In this document: positions 29,955 to 39,485 of the stretch, in pieces
How positions within the stretch are numbered: the first letter of the stretch is position 1
Layout of the letters: the number at the start of each line of letters is the position of its first letter
Source of the DNA: Granulicella sp.
Lineage (GTDB): Bacteria; Acidobacteriota; Terriglobia; Terriglobales; Acidobacteriaceae
Reading direction: 5' to 3'
Assembly (NCBI GenBank): GCA_025408425.1
Contig: JANXYX010000043.1
Coordinates: 151,500-215,499, forward strand
Length of the DNA stretch: 64,000 bases
Program-made: the position numbers and the translations under genes
The notes under the pieces: generated by a model
What the model was told of the DNA's origin: nothing
Databases searched by the model: none
Seen by the model: only the letters and a program-made list of their open reading frames with translations

Positions 29955-30995
29955 ATGCGTTTGAGGAATTTGATTCATACCCTGCCGTTGATGGCTTGTG
30001 TGTTGACTCCAATGTTGTCCACGGTTGCGGCGCAGGGTGCCGGACCTTTTGCAGTGATTGACAAGTGGAAGATTGGTGGTGAGGGTGGATGGGATTACCT
30101 TGCCGCCGATTCTGGCAACCACCGTTTGTACGTCACTCATGGGACCAAGGTAGAGGTGATTGATTCGGTGACGGGCAAGGTGATCAATACGATTACGGGC
30201 CTGAAAGGCACACACGGAGTCGCCCTTGATGCGAGCGGGAAGTTTGGGTACATCAGCGATGGCGGAGCAAATGCAGTTGTGGTCTTCGATCGCAGCACGT
30301 TTGCGAAAGTTGCGTCGATTACGGCGGGAACAAATCCTGACGGAATTTTGTTTGAGCCGGTGACAAAGACGGTTTGGGCGTTCAATGGACGGAGCGAGGA
30401 TGCAACCGTGATTGATGCAGCGACGCAGAAAGTTGTTACCACGATCAAGCTTTCGGGCAAGCCGGAGTTTCCGCAGGCGGATGGCAAGGGTACGGTGTTT
30501 GTGAACATCGAGACGAAGAACTCAATTGCGCGGCTGGATGCCAAGACGCTGAAGCAGACGGCAGAGTGGCCACTGAAAGGATGCGAGTCACCTAGTGGAA
30601 TGGCGATGGATCAGGAGCACCGGCGGCTGTATTCCGTGTGTGACGGCAAGGTGATGGCGGCTACGGATGCGAATTCGGGAAAAGTCTTGAAGCTGATCCC
30701 GATTGGAGATGGGCCGGATGCTGCGGGATACGATGCTAAGAACCAACAGGTATTCAGTTCCAATGGTGATGGCACGCTGACCGTAGTGAATACGAAGAAC
30801 GATGCATTCAACGTAGAACAGACGGTAGAAACCCAGAAGAGCGGCCGGACAATGGCGTTCGATCAAGCAACTGGACGGATCTATATTGTCGTGGCGGAGA
30901 TGGGACCGCGACCGGCTGCTACGCCAGAGAATCCACGACCACGGCCGCCTGTTGTGCCGGGGAGCTTTTCTGTTCTGGTGGTAGGAAAGAAGTAA
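29955..30995 (+). CDS. Exported YncE-type beta-propeller protein
   Basis: 346 residues with a signal peptide (MRLRNLIHTLPLMACVLTPM..VAAQ). Repeats such as NHRLYVTHGTKVEVIDSVTGKVI, VVFDRSTFAKVASI and ATQKVVTTIKL are the blades of a YVTN/YncE-like beta-propeller. The C terminus carries a Pro/Arg-rich loop (PENPRPRPPVVPG). It is only distantly similar to the propeller at 27180, so it is not a recent duplicate. Strong RBS upstream and a strong terminator downstream mark a single-gene unit. Function unknown. Confidence 0.75.
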   Translation: MRLRNLIHTLPLMACVLTPMLSTVAAQGAGPFAVIDKWKIGGEGGWDYLAADSGNHRLYVTHGTKVEVIDSVTGKVINTITGLKGTHGVALDASGKFGYISDGGANAVVVFDRSTFAKVASITAGTNPDGILFEPVTKTVWAFNGRSEDATVIDAATQKVVTTIKLSGKPEFPQADGKGTVFVNIETKNSIARLDAKTLKQTAEWPLKGCESPSGMAMDQEHRRLYSVCDGKVMAATDANSGKVLKLIPIGDGPDAAGYDAKNQQVFSSNGDGTLTVVNTKNDAFNVEQTVETQKSGRTMAFDQATGRIYIVVAEMGPRPAATPENPRPRPPVVPGSFSVLVVGKK

Positions 30996-31009
30996 GTTTT
31001 CAGATTTGG

Positions 31010-31046
31010 AAGAACGGCCCGTGAGCGATGCTCGCGGGCCGTTCTT
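31010..31046 (+). terminator. Intrinsic terminator after the YncE-like gene
   Basis: Perfect 12-bp stem AAGAACGGCCCG/CGGGCCGTTCTT (31010-31021 with 31035-31046) with an inner GAGC/GCTC pair, followed by ATTG. It lies 15 bp after the stop. Confidence 0.75.
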
Positions 31047-31250
31047 ATTGGGCCAAGTTTCGGGGGGAGGCAGATAGCTACGTCAGATGCTGGGGCCAGA
31101 CTGGCGTGAGGGCCTGTCCCAGATCCTCCGACTGCGTTGCCCATGGTGTGCGGGCACCCTTGTTGAGGATGGAAATATTTGGGAGGCGATGAGAGTTCAG
31201 ACTGGGCCGAGTCTTGCAACCTGGAGCGTGTCCAACTTTCAGGGGGAGCT
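31047..31250. other. Intergenic stretch between convergent units
   Basis: About 200 bp between the terminator and the 3' end of the RND gene. No supported feature seen. Confidence 0.35.
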
Positions 31251-34200
31251 TCAGGCGTGGCGGTTTCGGGTGAGGCTGTAGTAGATCACCGGTGTGACGA
31301 CAAGAGAGAGGACCACGGAGATGAAGAGTCCTCCGATAACAGCGATGGCAAGTGGCTGGAGCATTTGCGAGCCGGCACCGAGCGCGAAGGCGAGTGGAAG
31401 CATGCCGCAGACCGCAGCGATCGCGGTCATGACAATGGGTCGGAGACGGCGCTGAGCAGCGTGAAGCATGGCTTCACGGGAGAGGTCTCGATCTCGATGC
31501 GCGTCCGGATTTGCAATACGCTCAAGTTCGGCCTCCGCCCGGAACTTCTCGTCGGCGTCGAGGAGGAGGATACCGTTCTTGGCGACGATACCGATGACCA
31601 TGATGAGGCCCATGAAGCTGGCTACGTTGAAGTCGGTCCGGGTAATGAGCAGCGCGAGGACGACGCCTGTGATGGAAAGGACGGAACTGGTGAGGATGGC
31701 GATGGGGGCGGAGAAGTTGCGGAACTCAGCCAGCAGGACTCCGAAGACGAGGGCCAGAGCGAGGATGAGGACGCGGGCGAGGTCGTGGAAGGACTTCTGC
31801 TGCTCCTGATAGGTGCCCCCGTACTCTACGCGGACTTTGGAAGGCAGGTGGAGACCATCGACGGTAGTTCGAACCTGGGCCATCGCGGTGCCGAGGTCTG
31901 AACCTTCGAGACGGCCGGTGACGGTGATGAGGTTCTGGAGGTTTTCGCGGAGGATTTCACCCTGGGGGGGAAGTTGGGTGATCTGGGCGAGTGAGCCGAG
32001 GGATGCGGTGTGGCCAGAGGAAGAGTTGAAAACTGTATTCTGGATCGCGTCAAGGGAGGCGCGGTTTTCTTCAGGCAGGCGGACGCGGATGGTGTAGGGA
32101 CGACTGTTGACGATCATTGCGTCGGTGGTGGGGAGGCCTTCGAGGATGGAGGTAGCGTCTTCGGCGACCTCGGTGGGGGTGAAGCCGAGGCGTGCGGCGA
32201 CGACGGGGTTGACCTGGAAGCTTGTGGCAGGGCCGGTGATGGTATTGTCGATGCCGTTCTTGGTGTCGACAACGCCCGGGATCTTCTGGATGGCTGCCTG
32301 AACGCGGGGGCCAAGCTGATTGAGGAGATTGGCGTCGCTTGAGAAGAGCTTGATGACGATATCTTCGGGCTGATTGGAAAGGTCGCCGATCATGTCCTGG
32401 AGGACCTGGACGAACTCGACGTCGAGCGCTGGTTCGGACTTGAGGATGCGGGCACGGACATCGGCCATGATTTCGTCGATGGGGCGGTCGCGTTTGGACT
32501 TGAGGCGGACCGTAAAGTCTCCTCGGTTGGCCTCGGTGACAGCGGCGAGGCCGAGTTGGAGGCCGGTGCGCCGGGAGGTGATTTCGACTTCGGGAACGCT
32601 ATGGAGTATCTGCTCGACGTGGTCAAGGATACGAGTGGTTTCTGTCAGGGAGGTTCCTGCAGGGGTGAGGTAGTCGAGGATAAAAGCTCCCTCGTCCATG
32701 GCGGGCAGGAGATCTGAACCGAGTGCGTTATAGCTGAAGTAACCGGCTACGACGAGGACGAAGCAGGCAGCAAGAAGAACCAGAGGACGGGCCAGGGCAA
32801 AGGTTAGCGCGCGCTCGTGTACGTGGAGGACGCGACGCATGATGGGACCGTTGTCGTGGTGGGATTCAGCGTGGGCAGCGGCTTCAGATGAGCCCTCGCC
32901 ATTGTGCTTGCGCAGGAGAGTGAGGCTAAGGGCGGGGGTAAAGCTAAGGGCCAGCACAAGCGAGGTGAGGAGGGCGGCTGTCATGGTGACGGCTAGTGCG
33001 CGGAAGAAACTGCCGGTGACTCCGGTGACCGAGATGAGCGGGAGGAAGACGACGACAGGTGTGAGGGTGGAGAAGACCAGGGGTGTGGTGATCTCGCCGA
33101 GCGCCATGCGGATGGCTTCGATGCGGGTCTGGCCGGAGTCGCGGTGGACGACGATGTTCTCGACGACGACGATAGCATCGTCAATAACGAGACCGATCGC
33201 AGCAGCGAGGCCTCCAAGGGTCATGAGGTTGAATGATTGACCGATGATCCAGAGGAAGAGGATGGTGACGGCGACTGTGACGGGGATGACAAGGCCGGCG
33301 ATGAGGGAGGAAGTCCAATCGCGCAGGAAGAGAAAGAGGATGATGCAGGCGAGGATGAGGCCGATGAGGATGGCGTCGCGGACGCTGGCGATGGACTCGC
33401 GGACGAGTTCGGACTGGTCGTAAAAAGGCTCGAGACGAACGCCGGGAGGGAGCTTGGCTTTGAGCTCGTTGATCCTGGATGCGATGGCATCGGCGACCTG
33501 GACAGTGTTGGAGGAGGGCTGCCGAGAGATATTGATCAAGACCGCAGGCTTACCGTTCGCCGTGACCCGGGTGTAGACAGGCATCGTGGCGGACTGGACG
33601 GTAGCGACGTCGGCTACTCGGACTGGAGCGCCCGCGGGTGTGGTCTTGATGACGAGGTTGCTGAGTTGAGTGGCGTCGTGTGCCTGGGCACCAATGAGAC
33701 CCAAGATAAGCTGATGGTTGGCTTCGTAGAGGCCGGGCGAGTCAATGATATTGGAGGCTTGTACACCGTTGACCAGGTCGGTGATGGTGACTCCGGAGGA
33801 CTGGAGCCGGGCAAGGTTGGGGATGATATGGAACTCAGGAATCTGGCCGCCCTGTACGACGACGGTGCTGACTCCATCGACACGATTGAGAGGTGGCTTG
33901 AGGTCGTAGGTGGCGATCTCCCAGAGTTGAGTGGGAGAGACGGTGTCAGACGTAAGCGAGTAACCGAGGATGGGGAAGGTCGCGAAAGTGAGGCGATTGG
34001 TGGTGACGCGCGCGGTGGTGGGCAACGTCTGCTCGACTTTAGCGAGGGCTGCGTCAGTAAGCTGAAGCGTCTGATACATGTCGACGTTCCAGTCGAAGAA
34101 GAGACTGATCTCTGCCGAGCCGCGAGAGGTGGTGCTGCGGACGGTCTTGAGTCCGGGGACGCTGTTGATGGCGTCCTCAATGGGCTTGGTGATGGTGACC

Positions 34201-34427
34201 TGCATCTGCTCGACGGGCATGACGCCGTTGTCGACGCCGATGACGACGCGGGGGAAGTTGGTGTCCGGAAAGACTGAGATGGGCACCTGGAAGGCAGCGT
34301 AGGCCCCAGCAAAGGTAAGGACTAGCAGGAAAAAGAAGATGGTCTTGGAGGAGCGGGAGAGCCAGAAGGCCTTCTCCTGCTGATCGTTTCCGCTGGCGAC
34401 AGATTTTAAGAATGCACTGGCAATCAT
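31251..34427 (-). CDS. RND efflux pump inner-membrane permease (HAE1/AcrB type)
   Basis: Proton-driven export of drugs or other small molecules through a tripartite pump. 1058 residues with two repeats of six membrane segments and two large periplasmic loops. The N-terminal segment IFFFLLVLTFAGAYAAFQVPISVFPD is TM1. The proton-relay motif AIGLVIDDAIVVVENI has the paired aspartates of AcrB, not the single Asp/Glu pattern of heavy-metal CusA types. MVIGIVAKNGILLLD supplies the lysine of TM10. Its start overlaps the adaptor stop by 4 nt, so it is translated with it. The substrate is unknown. Confidence 0.92.
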   Translation of the reverse strand: MIASAFLKSVASGNDQQEKAFWLSRSSKTIFFFLLVLTFAGAYAAFQVPISVFPDTNFPRVVIGVDNGVMPVEQMQVTITKPIEDAINSVPGLKTVRSTTSRGSAEISLFFDWNVDMYQTLQLTDAALAKVEQTLPTTARVTTNRLTFATFPILGYSLTSDTVSPTQLWEIATYDLKPPLNRVDGVSTVVVQGGQIPEFHIIPNLARLQSSGVTITDLVNGVQASNIIDSPGLYEANHQLILGLIGAQAHDATQLSNLVIKTTPAGAPVRVADVATVQSATMPVYTRVTANGKPAVLINISRQPSSNTVQVADAIASRINELKAKLPPGVRLEPFYDQSELVRESIASVRDAILIGLILACIILFLFLRDWTSSLIAGLVIPVTVAVTILFLWIIGQSFNLMTLGGLAAAIGLVIDDAIVVVENIVVHRDSGQTRIEAIRMALGEITTPLVFSTLTPVVVFLPLISVTGVTGSFFRALAVTMTAALLTSLVLALSFTPALSLTLLRKHNGEGSSEAAAHAESHHDNGPIMRRVLHVHERALTFALARPLVLLAACFVLVVAGYFSYNALGSDLLPAMDEGAFILDYLTPAGTSLTETTRILDHVEQILHSVPEVEITSRRTGLQLGLAAVTEANRGDFTVRLKSKRDRPIDEIMADVRARILKSEPALDVEFVQVLQDMIGDLSNQPEDIVIKLFSSDANLLNQLGPRVQAAIQKIPGVVDTKNGIDNTITGPATSFQVNPVVAARLGFTPTEVAEDATSILEGLPTTDAMIVNSRPYTIRVRLPEENRASLDAIQNTVFNSSSGHTASLGSLAQITQLPPQGEILRENLQNLITVTGRLEGSDLGTAMAQVRTTVDGLHLPSKVRVEYGGTYQEQQKSFHDLARVLILALALVFGVLLAEFRNFSAPIAILTSSVLSITGVVLALLITRTDFNVASFMGLIMVIGIVAKNGILLLDADEKFRAEAELERIANPDAHRDRDLSREAMLHAAQRRLRPIVMTAIAAVCGMLPLAFALGAGSQMLQPLAIAVIGGLFISVVLSLVVTPVIYYSLTRNRHA

Positions 34428-35749
34428 TTGTCGGCCGCATCCTTTCCTGCGGCAGGCTTCCCAACTCCGGGTTTGGCGTCATCATCGGGCTTGGCGTTGG
34501 GGTCTGTGCCGATCTTGACCTTGGTCCCGTCGTCGAGACCGTAACCACCGGTAGAGATGACCATGTCATTCGGATCGAGGCCAGAGAGAATCTGCGTGTC
34601 CTCGGGGGTCTGGATGCCAAGGGTGACGGTTTTCTTGTGGGCGGCCCCGTCTGGGCCTATGACCATGACGAACCTGCTGTTGCCGTCCGGCCCGGATTGG
34701 ATAGCCTGCGAAGGAACGAGGGTGGTCTTTGGTGCAGTGCGACCGGTGATGGTGGCATGAACTGGTGTTCCGGCCTTGAGTGTGGCTTTGGGATTCTCTA
34801 CGCGCAGCCAGACTTCGACGGTAGTACTGCCGGGATCGAGCGCGGGACTGATGAGGGAGACTTTTGCAGGAACCGGATCTGAGATGCCAGGGACGGTGAT
34901 GCTGGCAGCCGCCCCAAGGGACATTTGCTGGGCCTGGATCTGAGCGATGTGAAGTTTGGCGATAAGCGCGGAGGTGTCCATGACCGTAAGGAGAGGAGCT
35001 CCTGCGGCGGCGGTCTCGCCGGCGAAGAGGGGGCGATCGGTGATTACGCCGTTGATGGGGCTGCGAATTTCGGTGTAACTCAGCTGGGCTTCGGCACCAA
35101 GATATTTTCCCTTGGCAGAAGTGAGCTGGCCCTGCGCGTTCTCGAGGGCGGCCTTATTGCTGACCTTCTGGACGGATTCGAGGTGCTGCCTGGCGATGTC
35201 GTAGGCGGCCTGGGATTGGACAAGAGTCGCTTTGGCAGTGTCGAGATCGCGGCCGGGTATGGCGCCCTCCGCAAGGAGTTGCGTTCGAGCATTGACGATG
35301 GACTGGTTGAGGTCGAGATTGGCTTTGGCCTGAGCAAGATCGAGCTGGGCCTTGGTATAGTCTTCGGGCACCGTAGCGCGTGTGGCGGTCTCGTAGGTGG
35401 CCTGTGCAGCAGTATAGGAACCTTTGTTGTCGAGGGCTGCTGCAGACAGATCGCTGTTCTCAAGAATGGCGAGGAGTTGGCCGGCTTTGACCGTGGCTCC
35501 CCGCTGGACGTAGAACTTTTTGACCGGCGCCGTCACCTTGGGGGAGATGGCAGCCTGTGCGAGAGGCATCAGTGTGGCGTCAGCGCTGATCTGCTCGGAG
35601 ATGCTTGCCTGCTCCGGATGCGCGGCCTGAACGTATACCTCAGGGGCTACGGTCTCATCCTTCTTGTGACAGCCGAGGCAGAGAGCAGTGGCACAGAGAA
35701 GGAGTGCGCAAAGGCGAGACGATCGGATTGTGCAATGGGTGGATGGCAT
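34424..35749 (-). CDS. RND efflux periplasmic adaptor (membrane fusion protein)
   Basis: Links the RND permease with the outer-membrane channel. 441 residues. A hydrophobic N terminus ends in CLGC at 24-27, which resembles an imperfect lipoprotein box, so lipid anchoring is possible. A biotinyl-lipoyl-like half (KFYVQRGATVKAGQLLAIL), a long coiled-coil hairpin (about 110-210, AQATYETATRATVPEDYTKAQ) and the second lipoyl half with SYTEIRSPINGVITDR follow. A beta-barrel domain and a C-terminal tail rich in Asp/Lys complete it. Between tolC-like and RND genes on one strand. Confidence 0.9.
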   Translation of the reverse strand: MPSTHCTIRSSRLCALLLCATALCLGCHKKDETVAPEVYVQAAHPEQASISEQISADATLMPLAQAAISPKVTAPVKKFYVQRGATVKAGQLLAILENSDLSAAALDNKGSYTAAQATYETATRATVPEDYTKAQLDLAQAKANLDLNQSIVNARTQLLAEGAIPGRDLDTAKATLVQSQAAYDIARQHLESVQKVSNKAALENAQGQLTSAKGKYLGAEAQLSYTEIRSPINGVITDRPLFAGETAAAGAPLLTVMDTSALIAKLHIAQIQAQQMSLGAAASITVPGISDPVPAKVSLISPALDPGSTTVEVWLRVENPKATLKAGTPVHATITGRTAPKTTLVPSQAIQSGPDGNSRFVMVIGPDGAAHKKTVTLGIQTPEDTQILSGLDPNDMVISTGGYGLDDGTKVKIGTDPNAKPDDDAKPGVGKPAAGKDAADK

Positions 35750-35752
35750 GAG

Positions 35753-37141
35753 TTAGAAGGTCCCTGTGAGAATCTGAAGATTGGCGAGCGCAGTCTCGTA
35801 GCGGATGGTGCCGTCTTCGTGTGCGAGTTCAGCGGTAGTGAGCGAGGTCTGGGCGTCAACGACTTCGAGGACAGTGGCTTCGCCGGCGAGGTAACGAAGA
35901 CGGGTGAGGCGAAGGCTCTCCTGTGCCGTGTCAACGCTGTCCTTAAGAGATTGAAGCTGTTTGCCGGCGAGGTCGGCCTCAGCGTAGAACTCGTCAAATT
36001 GGGCTATGAGGCGACGCTGGGTGGCACTGAGGTTTACACGGGCCGCATCGCGAAGTATTTGCGATTGACGAATCTTGTGTTGGGTGGAGAACCAGTCCCA
36101 GATGGGGATATCGAGGGTGGCGGAGGCAGAGTATCCGAGATTGTGGACCCCCTCAGGGCCATGGGTAGCGAACTGCGGAGCGTCAACACCGTAAGCGAAG
36201 TTGAGGCCGAGTTCAGGGAGGTAGGCAGCCTTTGCAGCGGTGACATCAAGGTTGCCGACACGCAGGGAGGCGAGGGCGCTCTGGAGCTCAGGGTTTAGCT
36301 TCGCGGCTGCCGCCTCGACTTCGGTGCGTGCAGCCAGCACGGGTGGCGGTGGTGCGGTGAGCGTGAAGGGCGAGCGGGGGTCTGGGAAGAGTAGGACGGC
36401 AAGATCGAGCCGGGATTTCTGAGCCTGAAGCGTTGCATCGGCAAGATCGCGATCACGCTGCTGCTGCTGCAGAAGCGCCTTGATGACGTCGGCATGAGCG
36501 ACTTCGCGGACAGATTCACGGCGCTGGGTAAGAGTACTGAAGCTGGATGCTTCGTTGGATGCACGCTGGGCGACGACGAGTTTACGGTCTGCGGCGAGTG
36601 AGTTATAGAAGAGACCGACAACTGCGGAGACCAGGCCACGACGAGCGATCTCGAGTTCCGCTGACGCAACGGAGGCGGCGGCATCAGCGCGCGAGACGGC
36701 GGTGAAATGCTGAACACCAATGGTTTCAGCAACTACTCCCTGACTGGCGTACTCATGAACAGCGTTGTTGGCGATGAAGCGCGGTGCGGAATTCACAGCA
36801 GGAACGCTGTTGTTGGCGGCCTGGGTATAGAGGAATTGATTGTGATAGACGGCGTTGGGCAGTAGTGCGGCGCGGGCGATGGAGCGATCCAGAGCGGCAA
36901 CGCGGCTGGCGGCATAGGCGGCGGCAAAAGTGGGCTCGTTGGCTCGGGCACGGGAGATTGCTTCATCAAGGGTGATGACCACCGGTTGCGTTGTGGGGGC
37001 TGGAGACGGAGATGTCTGTTGTGCATGAAGCATTGGAGATGATATGGCCCAACAGACGGTGCAGACGGCTGAGAGGAGCAGTCGCAGAGGTCTGCTGCTC
37101 AAGAAGTAAAAGACGGACTTATCGTTGCTGGCAGGACGCAT
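35753..37141 (-). CDS. TolC-family outer-membrane efflux protein
   Basis: The outer-membrane duct of the tripartite pump. About 462 residues from the ATG at 37141 (MRPASNDKS); an in-frame start at 37174 adds 11. A signal peptide ends near MLHAQQ. Two OEP repeats of long helices follow, for example PVVITLDEAISRARANEPT and ALLQQQQRDRDLADATLQAQK, and again ELQSALASLRVGNLDVTAAKAAYLPELGL. The C-terminal half has YLAGEATVLEVVDAQTSL, a typical TolC-family signature. First gene of a TolC-MFP-RND operon; no regulator gene is adjacent. Confidence 0.88.
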   Translation of the reverse strand: MRPASNDKSVFYFLSSRPLRLLLSAVCTVCWAISSPMLHAQQTSPSPAPTTQPVVITLDEAISRARANEPTFAAAYAASRVAALDRSIARAALLPNAVYHNQFLYTQAANNSVPAVNSAPRFIANNAVHEYASQGVVAETIGVQHFTAVSRADAAASVASAELEIARRGLVSAVVGLFYNSLAADRKLVVAQRASNEASSFSTLTQRRESVREVAHADVIKALLQQQQRDRDLADATLQAQKSRLDLAVLLFPDPRSPFTLTAPPPPVLAARTEVEAAAAKLNPELQSALASLRVGNLDVTAAKAAYLPELGLNFAYGVDAPQFATHGPEGVHNLGYSASATLDIPIWDWFSTQHKIRQSQILRDAARVNLSATQRRLIAQFDEFYAEADLAGKQLQSLKDSVDTAQESLRLTRLRYLAGEATVLEVVDAQTSLTTAELAHEDGTIRYETALANLQILTGTF

Positions 37142-37280
37142 GCGTATCCAAGGATTTAATCTGAGAAGTCTCAAGCATTGATATTAACGTGCAAACCTTA
37201 AGATGGGCTGTAGAAAGGATTTAGTTTTATTAATGAAATAAACGGGGTGAGAGTTGGAAACGAGGATTATTGCATCTCTG

Positions 37281-38300
37281 ATGGCTGGTTACAGGAAGTT
37301 GATCATGGCGGTCTTATTGACTGGCATGCTGGCGGCCGTAGCGATGAAAGTCGTTGCACAAGCAGCGGGGACTCTCAGCGAGAGCCATGTTGGGGCTCTA
37401 GGGCTCCTGAGTGAGGCTGGTCCGACGTTTGTTGTTCCAAACAAGGATATTCCCAAGCATTGGAGTGTGATCGCCTATGGAGACACTCGGTTTACCGATC
37501 CATCCAATATCACGGTCACGAGCCCAAAGGTGCGGCGATGGCTGGTTGAAAGGATTGCAAGTGAACATCCCGATGCGGTGCTGGTCACCGGAGACTTGCC
37601 ATATGACGGATCCGTTGAGCGTGATTACGACGTATTTCGCAAAGAGACAGAGTCTTGGCGGACGGAGAAACTGCGGGTTTACCCGGCACTTGGGAACCAT
37701 GAGATCGCCCACGATCCTGCAAAAGGGATAAAAGACTGGTGGGCAGCGTTTCCTGAACTGGCGCAGCGACGGTGGTACTCGGTGGAGTTCAGAAACGCGT
37801 ATTTTGTGGCATTAGACTCCAACCTACCACTTAGCTCTGGAAGCGAGCAGCAGATTTGGTTACGGGAGCAACTGGAACACCTGCCGAAGCAGACACGGTT
37901 TGTGCTGGTGGAACTGCACCATCCGCCGGTAGCCGACCAGACCCCGCCGCAAACGCACATGGTGGGCCCAAATGAAAGGTCACTGGCTGAGTTTCTGGAG
38001 GCTCAGGAACCGAAGATTAAGGCCAAGATTATCGTAATTGCGGGTCATACACACAACTATGAACGGTTTAGCGAGGGTGGGATTCCATACCTGGTTTCAG
38101 GTGGTGGAGGGGCGAAGCCTTATGCGGTACCCCGGGACTCAAACGACCTCTACAAGAATCCTCCAGCGGTGAACTATCACTACATCAAGTTTGCATTTGA
38201 TGGCGAGAAGCTAAATGCAACGATGTACCGAGTCGATGGTGATGCGACGACGCCGGTGTTTGAGGCGCGGGATGGATTCAGCCTGACTGCTGCACGCTAA
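37281..38300 (+). CDS. Exported calcineurin-like metallophosphoesterase
   Basis: 339 residues from the ATG at 37281; a TTG at 37254 with GGGG just before it would add 9. The signal segment is MAGYRKLIMAVLLTGMLAAVAM..VVAQ. Metal motifs appear in order: YGDTRF, VLVTGDLPYDG, LGNHEI and AGHTHNYERF. The arrangement is that of purple-acid-phosphatase-like or Icc-like phosphoesterases with the distal His pair. It is divergent from the efflux operon and not obviously linked to it. Substrate unknown. Confidence 0.83.
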   Translation: MAGYRKLIMAVLLTGMLAAVAMKVVAQAAGTLSESHVGALGLLSEAGPTFVVPNKDIPKHWSVIAYGDTRFTDPSNITVTSPKVRRWLVERIASEHPDAVLVTGDLPYDGSVERDYDVFRKETESWRTEKLRVYPALGNHEIAHDPAKGIKDWWAAFPELAQRRWYSVEFRNAYFVALDSNLPLSSGSEQQIWLREQLEHLPKQTRFVLVELHHPPVADQTPPQTHMVGPNERSLAEFLEAQEPKIKAKIIVIAGHTHNYERFSEGGIPYLVSGGGGAKPYAVPRDSNDLYKNPPAVNYHYIKFAFDGEKLNATMYRVDGDATTPVFEARDGFSLTAAR

Positions 38301-38326
38301 AGAAGGGCGGTCAGTAATGGGAAAGA

Positions 38327-39361
38327 TCAGCTGACGTCACGCCAGTCGAGGATGACCTTACCGGAGTTTCCAGTGCGCATGGCAGCGAAGCCATCTTCGT
38401 AGTCGCGCCAGTTCATTCGATGGGTAATTACCGCCGAGATATCGAGTCCTGTTTCGAGCATGACGGTCATCATGTACCAGGTCTCGTACATTTCGCGACC
38501 ATAGATACCGCGGATGGTCAGTTGATTGAAAACAACCTGATTCCAATTAATAGAGATATCTACTGACGGGATGCCAAGCATGGCGATCTTGCCGCCATGG
38601 CTCATATTGCCGAGCATATCGTGGAAGGCGCTGGGGTTACCTGACATTTCGAGACCCACATCGAAACCTTCCTGCATACGAAGCTGGTTCTGCACGTCCT
38701 TGAGAGGGGTCGACCGCGGATCTACGGCGCGGGTGACGCCGACTTTCTCAGCCAGGTTTCGGCGGTACTCGTTGGGGTCGGAGATGACGACATGGCGCGC
38801 ACCGGCGTGCCGGGAGACGGCGGCAGCCATGATGCCAATTGGACCGGCTCCAGTTACCAGAACATCTTCACCAAGTACCGGGAATGCAAGCGCTGTGTGG
38901 ACGGCATTGCCGAGAGGATCGAAGATGGAGGCTATCTCCAGCGATATGCCGGGGCTGTGCTGCCAGATGTTGGACATGGGCAGGACAATGAATTCCGCGA
39001 AAGCTCCGTTGCGATTGACGCCGACTCCCATGGTATGAGCGCAGAGGTGGCGTCGCCCGGCGAGACAGTTGCGGCACCGTCCGCATACGACGTGGCCTTC
39101 TCCGCTGACAATCTGACCGATGGCTACATCTTCCACGTTGGAACCGACGGCTACGACCTGGCCAACAAATTCATGGCCGATCGTGAGTCCTTGCCGGATA
39201 GTAGCCTGAGCCCAGGCATCCCACTGGTAGATGTGGAGGTCGGTGCCACAGATGCCGGTGTATAGGACGCGAATTTTGACGTCATTGATGCCCATCTCTG
39301 GCTCGGGAACATCCTGGAGCCAGAGGCCGCTTTCGTCGCGGCTCTTTACGAGTGCCTTCAC
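38327..39361 (-). CDS. tdh: L-threonine 3-dehydrogenase family zinc alcohol dehydrogenase
   Basis: NAD-dependent medium-chain dehydrogenase. The start is a GTG at 39361 ([15 protein letters not shown]), giving 344 residues; a longer in-frame reading from 39607 adds 82 residues without family similarity. With this start the ligands fall where they do in E. coli Tdh: C38, T40, H43, H63, E64 for catalytic zinc and C93, C96, C99, C107 for structural zinc. [11 protein letters not shown] is the Rossmann loop. Close similarity to Tdh runs the whole length. The partner kbl is absent. It follows a GntR regulator that faces a pentose-degradation cluster, so a sugar or polyol substrate is an alternative. 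Confidence 0.85.
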   Translation of the reverse strand: MKALVKSRDESGLWLQDVPEPEMGINDVKIRVLYTGICGTDLHIYQWDAWAQATIRQGLTIGHEFVGQVVAVGSNVEDVAIGQIVSGEGHVVCGRCRNCLAGRRHLCAHTMGVGVNRNGAFAEFIVLPMSNIWQHSPGISLEIASIFDPLGNAVHTALAFPVLGEDVLVTGAGPIGIMAAAVSRHAGARHVVISDPNEYRRNLAEKVGVTRAVDPRSTPLKDVQNQLRMQEGFDVGLEMSGNPSAFHDMLGNMSHGGKIAMLGIPSVDISINWNQVVFNQLTIRGIYGREMYETWYMMTVMLETGLDISAVITHRMNWRDYEDGFAAMRTGNSGKVILDWRDVS

Positions 39362-39485
39362 GAGGAGACCCTTTCTGCGTGCATATGTTGCCGGAGGTGC
39401 TTGTGCTACGTCGGTGGACAGGATGATTCTAAATGTTTGGGAGAACTGTCCGGATCGCTGAGAAGAGATACCAGGCGACCAGAGG

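Noticed and set aside
33237..34277. Plus-strand open frame (346 codons) opposite the RND permease
   Set aside because: Acidic repetitive translation (Gly/Asp-rich) mirrors the codon pattern of the permease; not a gene.
34925..36298. Long plus-strand open frame (457 codons) across the adaptor and TolC-like genes
   Set aside because: Antisense to well-supported efflux genes; Gly/Glu/Val-rich composition without motifs.
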